From: Morinoia aosen | Taxonomy: Eukaryota; Arthropoda; Malacostraca; Amphipoda; Talitridae | Assembly (NCBI GenBank): GCA_030386875.1 | Contig: CM059579.1 | Span: 89,470,253 to 89,534,252, forward strand | Direction of reading: 5' to 3' | Length of the DNA: 64,000 bases | Part shown: piece by piece, positions 11,601-22,989 of the stretch | Layout: each line of letters begins with the position of its first letter | How positions within the stretch are numbered: the first letter of the stretch is position 1 | Notes under the pieces: generated by a model | Told to the model about the DNA's origin: nothing | Seen by the model: only the letters and a program-made list of their open reading frames with translations | Database searches by the model: none | Program-made: the position numbers and the translations under genes

Positions 11601-12972
11601 TTGTATATCGGAAATATTGAAATTCACCGTCTTTAAAGAGAACAAAGCTAAATTGATTACGGTCAAATGTCCTGGCTAACTTCACCTGAAGGAACGCCTT
11701 GAAAATATCAGAAAGCACAACAATGGAGTTGGACCGAAAGTACACCAAAAGACCTAGCAAATCGTTCATGAGATTAGGACCTACATACGAAGCCTCATTC
11801 AGACTTGGCAACTTTCCTACCTTCAGCGAACAATTAAAAACGGGGCGTATCTTGGAAGTAGTAACGTGTTCTCGCACGACAGGCCTATGCGGAATTCATT
11901 TGTGCTCACGCACATCTAAGGCTTCGAGTGCTAGAGGCTCAATTATACCAAGCTCGAGTTGCTCAAGAAAAACATCGTTATACTGTTGCTCTATCCCTTT
12001 ACGAGAGTTAGAAGCTGCAACCTTTCGAGCGAGATGCTTAGCTAGCCCGAAACTATTAGGAACTTTCGCTAACAACTTACGATTCCAGGGCAAATGGACA
12101 GAATATCTGCCTTCGGCATAAACTACGCTACTTTTGAAATCCTCCAGTTCTTTATCATATTCTGTTTCCTTAGCAGGTACCCCTATTAATTCCAAGTCTA
12201 ACAGCCTATCTAGACCAGCTTGCACATCACACTCAGCACCTTCTAACGCTGAAGAACATACCTTGGGAGGTTCAAAAAAGGCCTCCAACACACCACGGTA
12301 ACGATTTGCTTTGAATTTACTTTTTTTGGTTTTCTTTTTACGTTTACTTGCAACAGCAATAGAGGAAGAAATTTTAGGCGGAACAGCAGAAGAGGAAGAA
12401 ATTTCACTCGGAACAACAGAAGAAGTCGAGCCACTGTCTCGCTTTTTAGCGGCAGAAGCCACGACGGTAAACAAAGACGACTTGTAACATTTTAATTCCC
12501 CAAAGGGTAAGAAACCGTTAGCTACGCGCATAACCTTATAGTCTGCAACGTGTTGCAACTCAAGCACACGAAAAGCTTGAAGAGCATCGACACCTAAAAT
12601 GCCGTTGATTTGAATATTATCATCAACAACTTCAGGAAAGGAAGTAGAAATAGGTAGCTTAGTTTTAAAAAGCTTGAGTTTAGATTGCAAACCCTTCATC
12701 CCCATCTGCAGGTTCAAATTCTGCATGGCGAAGACATCAAGCGCATGCTTCTCACTGTCAGGAAGCACGAGCTCGACGTTAATTTGCTTGCCCCTTAACG
12801 GGACAGAGGCACCTACCGTATTTACGGTAAGTTCCTGCAAATCAGCGGTAGAAAAGTTAGGACTAACCGTAGCCAGGTCAATCAACGTCTGTTGACTCCC
12901 GGTGTCTATAACAAAATTTACACGTTTAGATTGATTATTAAACTTAGTGGAAAGAGCTACAACAGGGCACAT
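8636..12972 (-). CDS. BEL/Pao pol region of copy 2: protease, RT, RNase H, integrase, DUF5641
   Basis: In minus-strand order the region has an aspartic protease (NFVIDTGSQQTLIDL), a reverse transcriptase (VVLSDIFKAFLQV, FRYTTLLFGFVASPY, ANKLYVDNLIF), RNase H (DLVIFCDASASAFGACIYG), an integrase zinc-binding part (HKLLNHQGLDITVQKLK, CTVCKKLNAKAF), the integrase core (GMDFSAHFWV; TVYSDNARTF; YSPQFGAIWERLFESIK) and the C-terminal DUF5641 domain typical of BEL/Pao (GQVVLVKHPIRPRPFWALARI). The integrase is followed by a serine-rich tail. The region is broken in a few places and does not form one open gene. Confidence 0.86.
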
Positions 12973-12993
12973 TCGAAAACGCGCCTTTAACCG

Positions 12994-14265
12994 TCAGGAA
13001 GAGGCGGCAGCAAAGGAGGAAAAACTTACAAATTTTGGACATAACGGACTAACATGAGTATTAGCTTTGCACAAAGAACAACTAAAAGGTAAGCCTCTGA
13101 CTTTTGCAAAGCAAGCCTTAGCTAAGTGGTTTTGACTAAGACACACTGAGCATAATTGTAACTCGCCTACTTGTTTCACGCGTTTTGCGTGAGTATCAAA
13201 TTTACGGCAAGAAAAAGACGTGTGACCAGTCTGATTTCAAAATCGGCACACTTTAACACTGGGAAGTTTAGAGGGCTCAGGAGAGGGTTTAGTTTTAATT
13301 TCAGCTCGGGTTATTTCTCCCACCCTGTCATTTCGAAGGGAGAGAGATTTCTTAGGATTAGATTTGGTTTCTAAAAGAGACAGCACATGATGTGCGTTTT
13401 CAAACATCTCTAGTGAGAAGAAACTTGCTTTGCAATAGCGAAGAAGTTCCAATAAAAAGAAGTCAGGAAGTTTGGTTTTAATTATAGCAGAAAACAAAAG
13501 GTTGCCCGATTTCTCGCTACAGAAATCTACACCTAGCTTAGAGAGCTCAAGAAGACGAAACTTAACTTTCGAAAGAAAAGCCCCTATCTCGGCTAAGCTT
13601 AGAACACTGGGACAGTTAATTAACTCGTCAGGAGCGAGAGAAATTAGTTTGTCAGCGTTCAGGAAATCTTGTTTGAGCAAAGCCCAAGCAGCTCGGAAAC
13701 TAGTCTCCTCATTAGGAAGGCCCTCAACAAGACTAAGAGCTCTTCCCTGCAATTGATTTTTTAAGAATATAAATTTCTGCCCCTCGATCACATTAGGATA
13801 ATCTTGAAGTGCATTAAGGAAGGATTCCTGAAAATTAAGAAAAGAAAAAGAACAGTTTTCATTATCGCTAAACTTTCTCAAAGTTAGCTGAGGAGCTCTA
13901 AATATATTCAACGGCACATCCGAAGCAGAAACCTTACTAGCCTCAGAAGGAGGCTCGGTATCATTTGAGTTTGACACCGGTGCCGAAGAAGCAGAATTTT
14001 TTAATACAGCTATTAATTCAACAATTTGTATCTCGTATTCCGCGCGTCTAAACAGTTCCTCGTCCGATACCTCTTCAACATCTGAAGGTAGAATAGAGGA
14101 CAGAAGTCGAAAATCCTTCAAAAGGCCACTCAACTGATGAATAGCCTCCTTCAGGATAGAAGGCTCACAGCCGGGAGAGAGAACTTTCTTGCGCAACGCG
14201 GTTACACTACACTTTACTCCCCGCATTTTCAAGCTAAGGGCTGAGGCATTATATTTTTCGGTCAT
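12994..14265 (-). CDS. BEL/Pao gag region of copy 2
   Basis: This region matches the gag of copy 1 over its length: the acidic helical N-terminus, the APQLTLRKFSDNENCSF block, FLKNQLQGRALSLVEGLP, and C-terminal zinc knuckles (CSVCLSQNHLAKACF, CSLCKANTHVSPLCP). It begins at the ATG at 14265, just downstream of an A-rich leader shared with copy 1. The region is broken, so no complete Gag would be made from it. Confidence 0.82.
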
Positions 14266-15440
14266 AATGGTAAAAAAAAATAATGAGTAGTAGTCGATAG
14301 GCTTATTAGAATTATTTTCAACTAATCATAGAGGTCTACACTTAACAAGTGGACAAGTTACATCCTCCTATTAAACATGGAAAAATATTAATGATACACA
14401 AAAAAAATACAGAAAATTTTACTTCCCCCATCAATTTAATTTTTTTTCACATTTAGAACGTTTCACGATTAAAGTTTCACAAAAATTTTTTAAATTTTTG
14501 CTTCAATATTATTTATTATTACACTTACATACTAACACAAAAATTTTCTTTTTTATTCAAAGAAAAAACGAGGGTTTATGTAAGGTAAACCAAATACTAG
14601 CACCTAAAACACAAGGAGCTAGCAACACGAAAATGTACCTTACATAAAAATACACCTTAAGCTAGTGAGATGAGAGACGTACCGGCGCTGGTGCCCGGAC
14701 AGCACGGCAGCAGCGTAACTTTCCAAATTACGGAAAATTATTAAAACCTTTTTTTTATTATTTTGTTTTAGTTTTATAATGAAGAACAGTTGTTTGAAAT
14801 AGGAAAAGAAATAAATTTGATAAGAAAAAAAAGATATAGCTACCAGGATTTTCCCTGACGCTCTCCAGCCAAGCTTTAGCTCAGCAGCCGGCGAACTAGC
14901 CTTGTTAGCCAGAACTGCTTTTCGCAGCTTTTTTAAAAATAAGAACAATTTTTTTATAAAAGAAGATAAATAAAATCTTCAAATGAATGAAAGAATTTGA
15001 ACGAAGAAATTCTTCGTCTAATGGAACAAATTCTTCGAATAAAAACTATGTTTCGCTTACCTGCAAAAAGCGACAACTTCCAGATTTAACTGGCACAAAA
15101 CATAGTCTTTTCTGAAACGCTGCAACTAAGCTAGACAAGACAGACAATAATTAAAGAGTGCTCACCTGAAACTTCGAAGAATTTGTTCAGGGAACAATCT
15201 TCACTAGAAGCCGGCTGTCCAGGATTAGGCACCCCGGAAGCAGGGCCGGTAGAGGTCGACACACGCAAGGCACACGTGCGTCCGACCACAAGGTAGGTCT
15301 CTCACTGAAGCTGCAACCCGCAAGGGCTGCCTCTTCAAGGACGATTCGCATCCGCAGCAGAGGCTTCGGATTCGCTCGTAACAAATAAACGAACACTTTA
15401 TGGTTGTTCAACATTATTTTATGTCGCCAGGAAGGTGAAG

Positions 15441-15591
15441 CACTCCAACCATTGCCCGCTTGTCATATATAATTAGCGTTTTTATATTTTCGGCCGGTTT
15501 GATGTTAAATAACGACCTAGTCCCCGATTATGCAAGATATTAATTAGCTTGCAAGGGACAGAAAAAGGGAAGCAAGGCTGGAGTTGAGACA
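15441..15591 (-). repeat. 5' LTR of BEL copy 2
   Basis: This is the partner of 8366-8516. The minus strand continues with CTTCACCTTCC and then TGGCGACATAAA, a plausible primer-binding site, mirroring the arrangement next to the copy 1 LTR. The outer end at 15591/15592 interrupts LINE coding sequence. Confidence 0.7.
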
Positions 15592-15593
15592 TA

Positions 15594-16178
15594 TTGTTTC
15601 CGATTTGCTAAGTATGATCTAAACCAATCATGGGCAGCCCCTCGAATGCCATAACAATGTAGTTTCGAGAGTAATACGTTATGGTCCACACAATCGAATG
15701 CTTTTCGAAAGTCAAGAAATACGGAGTAAACAAGCTTTCCTTCATCTATATTAGAATAAAGGTATTGCAAATTATTTAATACAGCTTGTGTCATAGATTT
15801 CTTGGAACGAAAACCGTATTGATTGTCGTAGAGGAAAGATTTTTGTTCAAAATACGAATACATTTTTTTATACACAATTTTTTCGAATATTTTGCTAATA
15901 ATTGGTAGTACAGAGATAGGTCTATAATTGTTAATGCAGTTTTTATCACCATTTTTAAAAATAGGGGTGACTCTCGCAATTTTGAAAGAGTTGGGGAAGA
16001 TACCTTGAGAAAGGGATTGGTTGACAATATAAGATATGCACGGTGCTATTATATCAGCTATAGCCTTAAGAACTTTAGCCGAAAAATTTTTCAATCCACT
16101 TGATTTATTTTTCAAGTTGTTTATGCACGTAATTACATCGGAGGGATTAGTTGGCGTGAAAAAGAAAGAGTTAGGTTC
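15594..16178 (-). pseudogene. LINE reverse-transcriptase fragment (3' half of a split LINE)
   Basis: The N-terminal two thirds of a LINE reverse transcriptase, of CR1/Jockey supergroup appearance. Motifs in order are TPTNPSDVITCINNLKNKSS, NYRPISVLPIISKIFEKIV, DNQYGFRSKKSMTQAV and FLDFRKAFDCVDH. The catalytic YxDD box is missing because the BEL copy 2 LTR interrupts the gene after SYLANRKQY. The upstream edge (16178) is where a plus-strand LINE inserted; the matching endonuclease half of what is probably the same LINE lies at 23513-24992. The distal RT and 3' UTR are not seen in the window. Confidence 0.8.
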
Positions 16179-16181
16179 ACT

Positions 16182-17726
16182 TTAAATTCACATATAAGTT
16201 CTCATGACCTTGCAACTGCGGTACCTGCTAGTATCTCTTGTGAAGTCGACTCCAATTGTCGAGAACCTTACGATACTCTGCTGCTAGGTGACAATATCCT
16301 AAGCACGATCAGAAGGAAGGACATCGATCGCTCTTGCTGGATCAAAACTGTTCCATCTGGGCGCTTCGACGACCTTCTCCATGCTATAAATTGCATGCCT
16401 AGATTTAAAAATTATATACTAAGTTTTGATGGTCTCTGCTACTCTCCCTCAGACCTTGCTCGAATCAAACAACAAATTGTAAGGAAGTACGCACTTTCTA
16501 CTATTTATATCGCCAATGCTTGCAGTGCGAAAGAATTCAACAAAGCGATGAATTTCTGCAAAAACCTGGGTTTAAACTTGATTCAATTTCAAACTTACCC
16601 AGATAATGAAAATGGTGACGCACTCAATAACATTCAACGGCCTCGCACCCAGGCAGAAAACTTCTGTTTTCTTGGACAACTTGCAATGAAATCAACATTG
16701 CGAATCACCGTGCCATATTGTCCTCATTTTAACAAATGTCAAGCAATAATTAGAATTGTAGGTCATTCCAATGAATCGAAAACTTCACGGAAAGAGACAA
16801 ATAGTCTCACTTTAAACTTTGGAAAAGAATATAAGCCTATGCACATCGCTGCACATGGTACTCCAAATCCTTCACAATTGATTGCGTCATCAAGCAGAGC
16901 TCTGAGTAACTCACTCACCCACAGCATGAGGAACATGAATAAGCCTGAGCCTTTCCCTGACTCGATCTCAGACAAATATAATGTCAGTACGAAAAATAAA
17001 TTTGCGTTACTTGCAACAGACACAAATAGTGATTGCGACATGCCCTTCTTTTCAACCAATTCTCAACTTTCCAGTGAGTACGCAGGAACCGAGGAAAGTC
17101 AAGCTAATAACGATATTCAAAACTATTCCAAAAAAAATCAAATCATTCAAAAAAAATCTGTTGCCTCTGCCAGGCCTCCGTTGAACGATCAAACCGATAC
17201 TGCTACCGCAAAACCAACAGTGAATCAAATTTGCACACGCGTTGCAAACACGCTGGACGACTTGAAACGATCGCTCAAAATGGAGCCTGCTTACACTGTA
17301 GGTGACGGACACTGTCTCCTCCACGCCGTAACGACGCAGCTTGCTTCACAACAAAGATCGAAATGGGATTATACATCTCTGAAAATAGCCATCAAAACTG
17401 AGAGCTCCAGAAACAAGGACCAGGATGCAAAATTCGTTGACAAGAACAGTGGCAGTTTCGAACAACTCATCGATAAATACATCAATAGAAAAGTCTTCGA
17501 TCACGCAGTTGGAGACCTCATACCCCAAATACTTTCTAATGTGACGAGAACACCAATTCACGTATTTGATGAAAGAGAAAATGGGATTTGGAAGACGACA
17601 ATCTCCCCTACATCAAATGCTCTGATAAACTGTCCTCCGGTAAACATACACCGGAAACAGGACCACTATAGCGCCCTCTTGAAAATGCGTGATGAAAATC
17701 GTGTTGCTCCCTCCCCCATCTTGTGA
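16182..17726 (+). CDS. LINE ORF1-like protein: SGNH-like N-terminus and OTU cysteine protease-like domain
   Basis: The frame is open from the truncated 5' end at 16182; the first ATG is at 16395 (443 residues). Before that ATG, the block LLLGDNILSTIRRKD (about 16281-16325) followed by hydrophobic NYILSFDGLCYS resembles the GDS block and next strand of the SGNH-esterase fold found in ORF1 of CR1-type LINEs, with Asn where the Ser nucleophile would be. The C-terminal part is OTU-like: TVGDGHCLLHAVTTQL has Asp304 and Cys307 (numbering from 16395), and DHYSALL supplies His424. OTU enzymes cleave ubiquitin linkages. The stop TGA at 17724 is followed by CTA and the same frame stays open into the endonuclease. 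Catalytic activity is inference only. Confidence 0.75.
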   Translation, partial: LNSHISSHDLATAVPASISCEVDSNCREPYDTLLLGDNILSTIRRKDIDRSCWIKTVPSGRFDDLLHAINCMPRFKNYILSFDGLCYSPSDLARIKQQIVRKYALSTIYIANACSAKEFNKAMNFCKNLGLNLIQFQTYPDNENGDALNNIQRPRTQAENFCFLGQLAMKSTLRITVPYCPHFNKCQAIIRIVGHSNESKTSRKETNSLTLNFGKEYKPMHIAAHGTPNPSQLIASSSRALSNSLTHSMRNMNKPEPFPDSISDKYNVSTKNKFALLATDTNSDCDMPFFSTNSQLSSEYAGTEESQANNDIQNYSKKNQIIQKKSVASARPPLNDQTDTATAKPTVNQICTRVANTLDDLKRSLKMEPAYTVGDGHCLLHAVTTQLASQQRSKWDYTSLKIAIKTESSRNKDQDAKFVDKNSGSFEQLIDKYINRKVFDHAVGDLIPQILSNVTRTPIHVFDERENGIWKTTISPTSNALINCPPVNIHRKQDHYSALLKMRDENRVAPSPIL

Positions 17727-20357
17727 CTAAATAACAGTGATCAAATTGAATTTGAAGCTGAAATCACAAACAATGAACGCGGCAATAAAGACCTAGAGAC
17801 GAATACCAAATGCCCTGCTAGACCTAAAAAATGCAATAACTCCACTAAAGATCTGCCTATTGAGATAAATAACATCAAAATATTACACATAAATGCTCGC
17901 AGTCTCAATGGTAAAATGGATGACGTACGAGTAATGTTGATCACTAACGATATCGATATTTTATGCGTATCTGAAACATGGTTCGATTCACGAGTCGAAA
18001 GCTCATATCTCAGCATTGCCGGGTACACATTGTACCGTTATGACGGAGTCAAGAGTAATAGAGGTAGCGGTTCATGCATTTTCATCAAAGATGTCTACTC
18101 TACATCCTTATTTCCGATAAAAGAAAAATGCGAAGACATAGAAATGGTTTGGCTCAATGTTCAGGTAAACAAACACAAGTCTTTCATTATCGGCAGCCTT
18201 TACAGACATCCGTCAGCATCTCTACGTCCAACATTAGATTTCATTGAAAATACGTTTAAATTAATCTCTGCAGCCCAAAAATCTTTCTATGTTTTCGGAG
18301 ATTTTAACGTAGATCTGACAAATAAAAACAATAAGCTAAGCAAGATGCTGCACAGACTTAATCTTTCTCAAATGGTCCAAGAACCAACGCGAATTACCAA
18401 CGCTTCCAAAACTCTTCTTGACCTAGCAATTACAAACAATCCCCAAGCAGTACTCAGCACAGAAATCTTACCGTCCTTTTCTGATCACCATTCGGTAGAA
18501 TGCCAAATAAATATTGCAAAAGAGAAACAGAAATCTAGTTACATTTCATATCGCATGAAAAACCACTACTCCCCTGAAATATTTCAAGAAAAGCTATTAG
18601 ACAGATGGAGTGAATTTCAAGGCATGGAAAACACCGATGATGTCAATTTACAAGTTTCGCTTTTCAACGAAAATTTCGTATCGGCTCTTAACGAATGCGC
18701 ACCTTTCACTACGAAGAAAGTTAAGCCAAGAATTTCTAAATGGATAACAGATGAGATAAAACATTTGAGCAGAGCTAAAAGAAATTTGCAGCGTGAGTAC
18801 AAACTGAATAAATCAGACAGTACGCGTCGAAAATTATATAAAGATCATGAGAAGATCCTACGAAGAAAAGTTAAGGAAGCAAAACGGGACTACTTCCACA
18901 AAGAACTCTTGGCGGCAAAACAAAACCCAAAAAGAACTTGGGAAATCATTAGAGAAGTTGCTCAGTATAAAAACTCGGAGTGCAAAAGCACTTTCGACAA
19001 CCCCTCAAAAATGGCTGATGACTTTAATACTTTCTTCTCAAAAGTTGGCGAAGATGTTTTCAATGAAGTATCCAGGACAGTTTCAGACACATCTACAGGA
19101 GCAAATCCGAGCGATGTATCATCCCCAAATAGTAGAAACAAATGGAGACCAAAGCCGGTTAGCGTCATAGAGTTACGAAAAATCTTATACTCACTAAAGA
19201 ATACCAAAGCGACTGGACATGATGGCATAAGCCTCCAACATATAAAAGACAGCTTCCCTGTCACAGCACCCCTCATTCGTTTGATAATAAATACATCTAT
19301 AGCCACAAACAAGTTTCCCGACCAATGGAAATTATCCATTATTAAGCCATTAAATAAATCTGGTGATATCGACATAGCGTCAAACTACAGACCAATCAGT
19401 CTCCTGCCTGTTATGTCCAAAATATTAGAAAAAGTAATAACAAACCAGCTCTCGTCTTACATAGACGAGTCACATCTACTGCATCGCAATCAATATGCTT
19501 ACAGAAGGAATACCAGTACTCAGGACGCCCTGTTAAACATAACAGAAAAAATTTACAATGATATTGACCAAAAAAAACTAACTCTCTTACTATTGCTTGA
19601 TCTCTCCAAAGCTTTCGACAGTGTTGAGCATAAGAAACTTCTACAAAAAATTTCAAACCTCAGAATAGACACTCAATGGTTTGAAAGCTACCTACTAAAC
19701 CGCTCTCATGCAGTGTGCTTGAATAACAAAATGTCATCATTCATACCAAACAATTTTGGCGTTCCTCAAGGTTCAATCATCGGCCCGCTCTTATTTTCAA
19801 TCTTCATCATTGATTTCCCCACCATGCCGGCAAACACAAAAATCTCAATGTATGCTGACGACGTACAAATTGCCATGACAAGCTCAACAGCAGATTTAAA
19901 AGAAACACAAGCCAACGCTGAAAACCTTCTGAGAAACCTTAAATTGTGGTATGACCATAATGGCCTCAAACTTAACGCAAGTAAAACGCAATGCATTATT
20001 TTTGGATCACAGAATGCGACTAAAAATTTACCACCATTCAAGCTAACATTTGGAGACGATACAATTGAACCAGTAGAGACGGTAAAAAATCTGGGTGTTT
20101 GGTTTGACAAAAATATGACTTTCAATTCACACGTCGAAACAATGTGCAACAAAATAAACGGAACCTTAATGTTCTTTCATCGCATTAAGAACACACTTGA
20201 CGAAAAATCTAGATTGTTAGTGATTCAGTCTTTTAGTTTTATCGCGCCTGGACTACTGCAGTCTTGTATGGGGAAATTTACCTCAATATCGTCAGGAAGA
20301 GTTGCAAAAATGTCTAAACTTCGCCGCCAAAGTGGTGTGCAAAGGAAATTTCAATAA
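17727..20357 (+). CDS. LINE ORF2: AP endonuclease and reverse transcriptase
   Basis: The frame is continuous with the preceding ORF, separated only by one TGA. The first ATG is at 17916, but endonuclease homology already begins upstream (ILHINARSLNGKM, from about 17883), so the true product starts before 17916. Endonuclease motifs: SETWFD, GDFNVDLT, SFSDHHSVE. Reverse transcriptase motifs: NTKATGHDGISL, NYRPISLLPVMSKILEKVI, NQYAYRRNTSTQDALL, LLDLSKAFDSVEH, FGVPQGSIIGPLLFSIF and the catalytic YADD at 19851-19862. Near 20230 the frame shifts relative to the sister copy on the minus strand, and the C-terminal domain continues at 20302-20688. Nearly intact, so a fairly recent copy. Confidence 0.88.
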   Translation, partial: LNNSDQIEFEAEITNNERGNKDLETNTKCPARPKKCNNSTKDLPIEINNIKILHINARSLNGKMDDVRVMLITNDIDILCVSETWFDSRVESSYLSIAGYTLYRYDGVKSNRGSGSCIFIKDVYSTSLFPIKEKCEDIEMVWLNVQVNKHKSFIIGSLYRHPSASLRPTLDFIENTFKLISAAQKSFYVFGDFNVDLTNKNNKLSKMLHRLNLSQMVQEPTRITNASKTLLDLAITNNPQAVLSTEILPSFSDHHSVECQINIAKEKQKSSYISYRMKNHYSPEIFQEKLLDRWSEFQGMENTDDVNLQVSLFNENFVSALNECAPFTTKKVKPRISKWITDEIKHLSRAKRNLQREYKLNKSDSTRRKLYKDHEKILRRKVKEAKRDYFHKELLAAKQNPKRTWEIIREVAQYKNSECKSTFDNPSKMADDFNTFFSKVGEDVFNEVSRTVSDTSTGANPSDVSSPNSRNKWRPKPVSVIELRKILYSLKNTKATGHDGISLQHIKDSFPVTAPLIRLIINTSIATNKFPDQWKLSIIKPLNKSGDIDIASNYRPISLLPVMSKILEKVITNQLSSYIDESHLLHRNQYAYRRNTSTQDALLNITEKIYNDIDQKKLTLLLLLDLSKAFDSVEHKKLLQKISNLRIDTQWFESYLLNRSHAVCLNNKMSSFIPNNFGVPQGSIIGPLLFSIFIIDFPTMPANTKISMYADDVQIAMTSSTADLKETQANAENLLRNLKLWYDHNGLKLNASKTQCIIFGSQNATKNLPPFKLTFGDDTIEPVETVKNLGVWFDKNMTFNSHVETMCNKINGTLMFFHRIKNTLDEKSRLLVIQSFSFIAPGLLQSCMGKFTSISSGRVAKMSKLRRQSGVQRKFQ

Positions 20358-20688
20358 ATACGATCACGTCACCCCTCTTTTAAGAAAACTCGACTGGATC
20401 CCAATACCGAACAGATTCATGATCCAAAAAGCTCGACGAGTGTTCTCCTCTCTGTACCTCCCCCAAAGTAATGCAGAGGTGGTAAAATTTTTTCCATCTA
20501 ATATCCCAAACAAAAAACCAAATCGGAGGAATGATGTTTTAGTCAGTTACCGTTCATCTAACGTGGGACAAAAAGCTCTCTCAGTTTCTGGAGCTTTTTT
20601 GTGGAACAAGCTTCCCCAGCATATCAAAAACTCTAAAACTGTAAAAGAATTTAGAGTAAATGTGTCACGTCATTTTGCATCTCTATAG
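20302..20688 (+). pseudogene. Displaced C-terminal domain of the LINE ORF2
   Basis: This 128-residue frame continues the LINE protein after a frameshift near 20230. It contains NFAAKVVCKGNFNKYDHVTP, LLRKLDWIPIPNRFMIQKAR and the C-terminal WNKLPQHIKNSKTVKEFRVN, all of which are also present at 39630-40000 and 56327-56900 on the minus strand. The block is the conserved tail of this LINE family and directly precedes its 3' UTR. Confidence 0.8.
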
Positions 20689-22600
20689 ACCTGCAGCATT
20701 TCGGTGTGAATTTCCCATTTACCAGAAATTTTAATTTTCCTGAAATTTCTGTTAGAAAATTAGAAACTATTTCATTTTACGTTTGCTAAGCCATTCGTGC
20801 ATTCATCTTAACTATTTCTGTCGACAATAATGAGCACCCCAGCCGTGCTTTCAATACAGCAGAATGAACGTTTTTTCCGTAATTAGGAGTATTTCCTCAT
20901 CTTTATTTTGTAATTTTTTCTTCTCTGTGTTAATATTTAACATCCGTATGGAAAACATACTCTGAAATACATTTTGTGTGTACACCAATATACAGGTTTT
21001 TAAATGTGAGGATTGTGCAAAGTTTATAATGAATTAAATTTTGGCTAACGTTGTCTCGCTATTTCAAAATCATTCTCGAAGATGTTTTCAATCGATTTCG
21101 GCTGAGCTGGGGGGAGGGGTTAATTTAAGCATTTTCATTTAGTCTTTTAATATTTTTCCGTGCGTTCAGTGCACACCAGCACTAAACTTTAAAATCGAAA
21201 AAAACTGTTAATTTGTGTTATCAAAATTATCACTTTGGACCATTGCTTAATCTACCTATATGTGCCAAATTTTGTAAATATTCTCCACTCAAATGTGATA
21301 TCCGGCCACAAAGTTACTCCATTTTATCCCATGTACACATGTCTGTATAATGCTGAAGAGTTGTGTTGTTTCTTGACTGTAACCTGAGTTTTCTTAAAAA
21401 TTTCTATGAAGAAACTAAAAACCAGTTCATTTTACGTTTTCCGAAGTCATCTTTTCCTTTTAGTTTTTTTTTTTTTCGAATAATTTCTTAGGATTACAAT
21501 GAGCTCAACTGTCATTATCGGTGTAATAGATGGTAGGTTGTTTCTATCCTCTTATTTTATATTTGTATTTTTTTCTTATATTTCATTCTCAATAAGTACA
21601 TATATTAATATGTGTGTGTACGTATATAGGTATATATATATCTACATAAATAGATATACATGTTTCTATTTCATTTCTTTACACAAAAACCATCCGGTTA
21701 ATAAATTTTATTGCACTAGCGAAATGATTCAAAAATAGATCTCCCACTTACTCCAGAGGACGTCTCTGTGAATCGGATTAATGACAAATACAATTAATGA
21801 AATTAATCGTAATTTGAGCGTATGAATCGTGGTAAAATTATCTTTCTGTCCGTATGTTGTACAAGCAAATTTTAATGTTGAGTATATGTTTGTTTGCGCA
21901 TTTCTGTCAAAATTTTGTAGATATTTGTCAATCATGAGTGGTAACTGGCCTACACTGTATCTCCATTTTATCCCATGTACCCATGTCCGCATGATGTTGC
22001 AGAGAATATCTAGAAGATATGATATATGATATGATTTTTTTTTTTGTTCCTCAGCGGTAACTTGAGTTTTCTTAAAATTTCCTTTAGGAAATTAAAAAAC
22101 CATTCCATTTATACGTTTTTCGAAGTCCTTTTCTATTCCTTATCTTTCCTCAGGTTATTTCTTACGATTCATCAGAGCTTGGGCTGTCATTTTAAATATT
22201 GAAAGAGTAAGATTATTTTTCATGTCTATTAGCATTTTTCTTATATTCGTTTTCAATACGTATATATATGAATATGTGTGTTGGTGTGTGCGTGAGTATG
22301 TACGTGTGCGCACGCAAACATAAATGTTTATGTATCAGTGTAAACATGCACACGTTTCGCAAACATATATGCGCACATGTACATATATCGGTTTCTATTT
22401 CTACTTTTTGCATAAAAAAGCAAAACCTCAAGACACATTACATTTTACCTAAAGCTCTGCGATCAGTTAACACTGCACCAAATTTCAGAAATAAACAAAT
22501 TGATTGCGCTTGCTTTATGATTTATAAATCGATCTATCACGACCCCGAAGGGCATTTCTGTGAACAGAAGAAATTAAAAAGTATAAACAGACAAAGGAAA
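20689..22600 (+). repeat. Three diverged tandem units of about 670 bp in the LINE 3' UTR
   Basis: The same block recurs at about 20730, 21385 and 22070: cttaaaaattt(c), then gaaat/gaaac, then catttt-acgttt and cgaagtc. After each comes T-rich sequence, a short ATG-poor spacer and TG/TA-rich microsatellite-like sequence. The first and second units are also present, inverted, at 38500-39600, so the array belongs to the LINE. No coding sequence is supported here. Confidence 0.65.
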
Positions 22601-22989
22601 TAAAGCACTCGTGCAAAAATTAGCTCTATATTTGTATGCCGAACAAGCCATGCATTTCAATTTTGAGCGTAAGTATGTTTACGCATTCCTAGATGTGCGT
22701 GCTGTGTTGCGCGATGTTCTTTATAAATTATTTCGAGACTATCTTTTCTCAATACTTGATTGTCATTTACGGTGTTGTTTCAATCTAGTACGGTGTGGCG
22801 TTTTTTTGTATTTTTCCTACTTCGATGATCTTATAAATAATTCGAAAAATACTAAAGAATTCTTCGAAACTGCCAAGTTCTTAGTTGAAATTATCGAAGT
22901 AGGAAAAAGGCAAGAAGCGCTGTACCGGAATCTCTTGGAATATAAAATATCCAAGAGATAATATTTCTCATTTCTCATTCAACTACCCT

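Larger units (their letters stand above)
8366..15591 (-). mobile_element. BEL/Pao LTR retrotransposon, copy 2 (nearly full length)
   Basis: Minus-strand order is 5' LTR (15591-15441), leader of about 1.2 kb, gag (14265-12994), pol (12972-8636) and 3' LTR (8516-8366). All expected BEL parts are present, but the coding region has about four breaks, so it is a fossil. The two LTR segments of 151 bp differ by eye at only two positions, which points to a young insertion. The 5' LTR sits inside the reverse-transcriptase domain of an older minus-strand LINE (15594-16178). The 3' LTR is directly joined to the 5' LTR of BEL copy 1 with no bases between. Confidence 0.88.
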
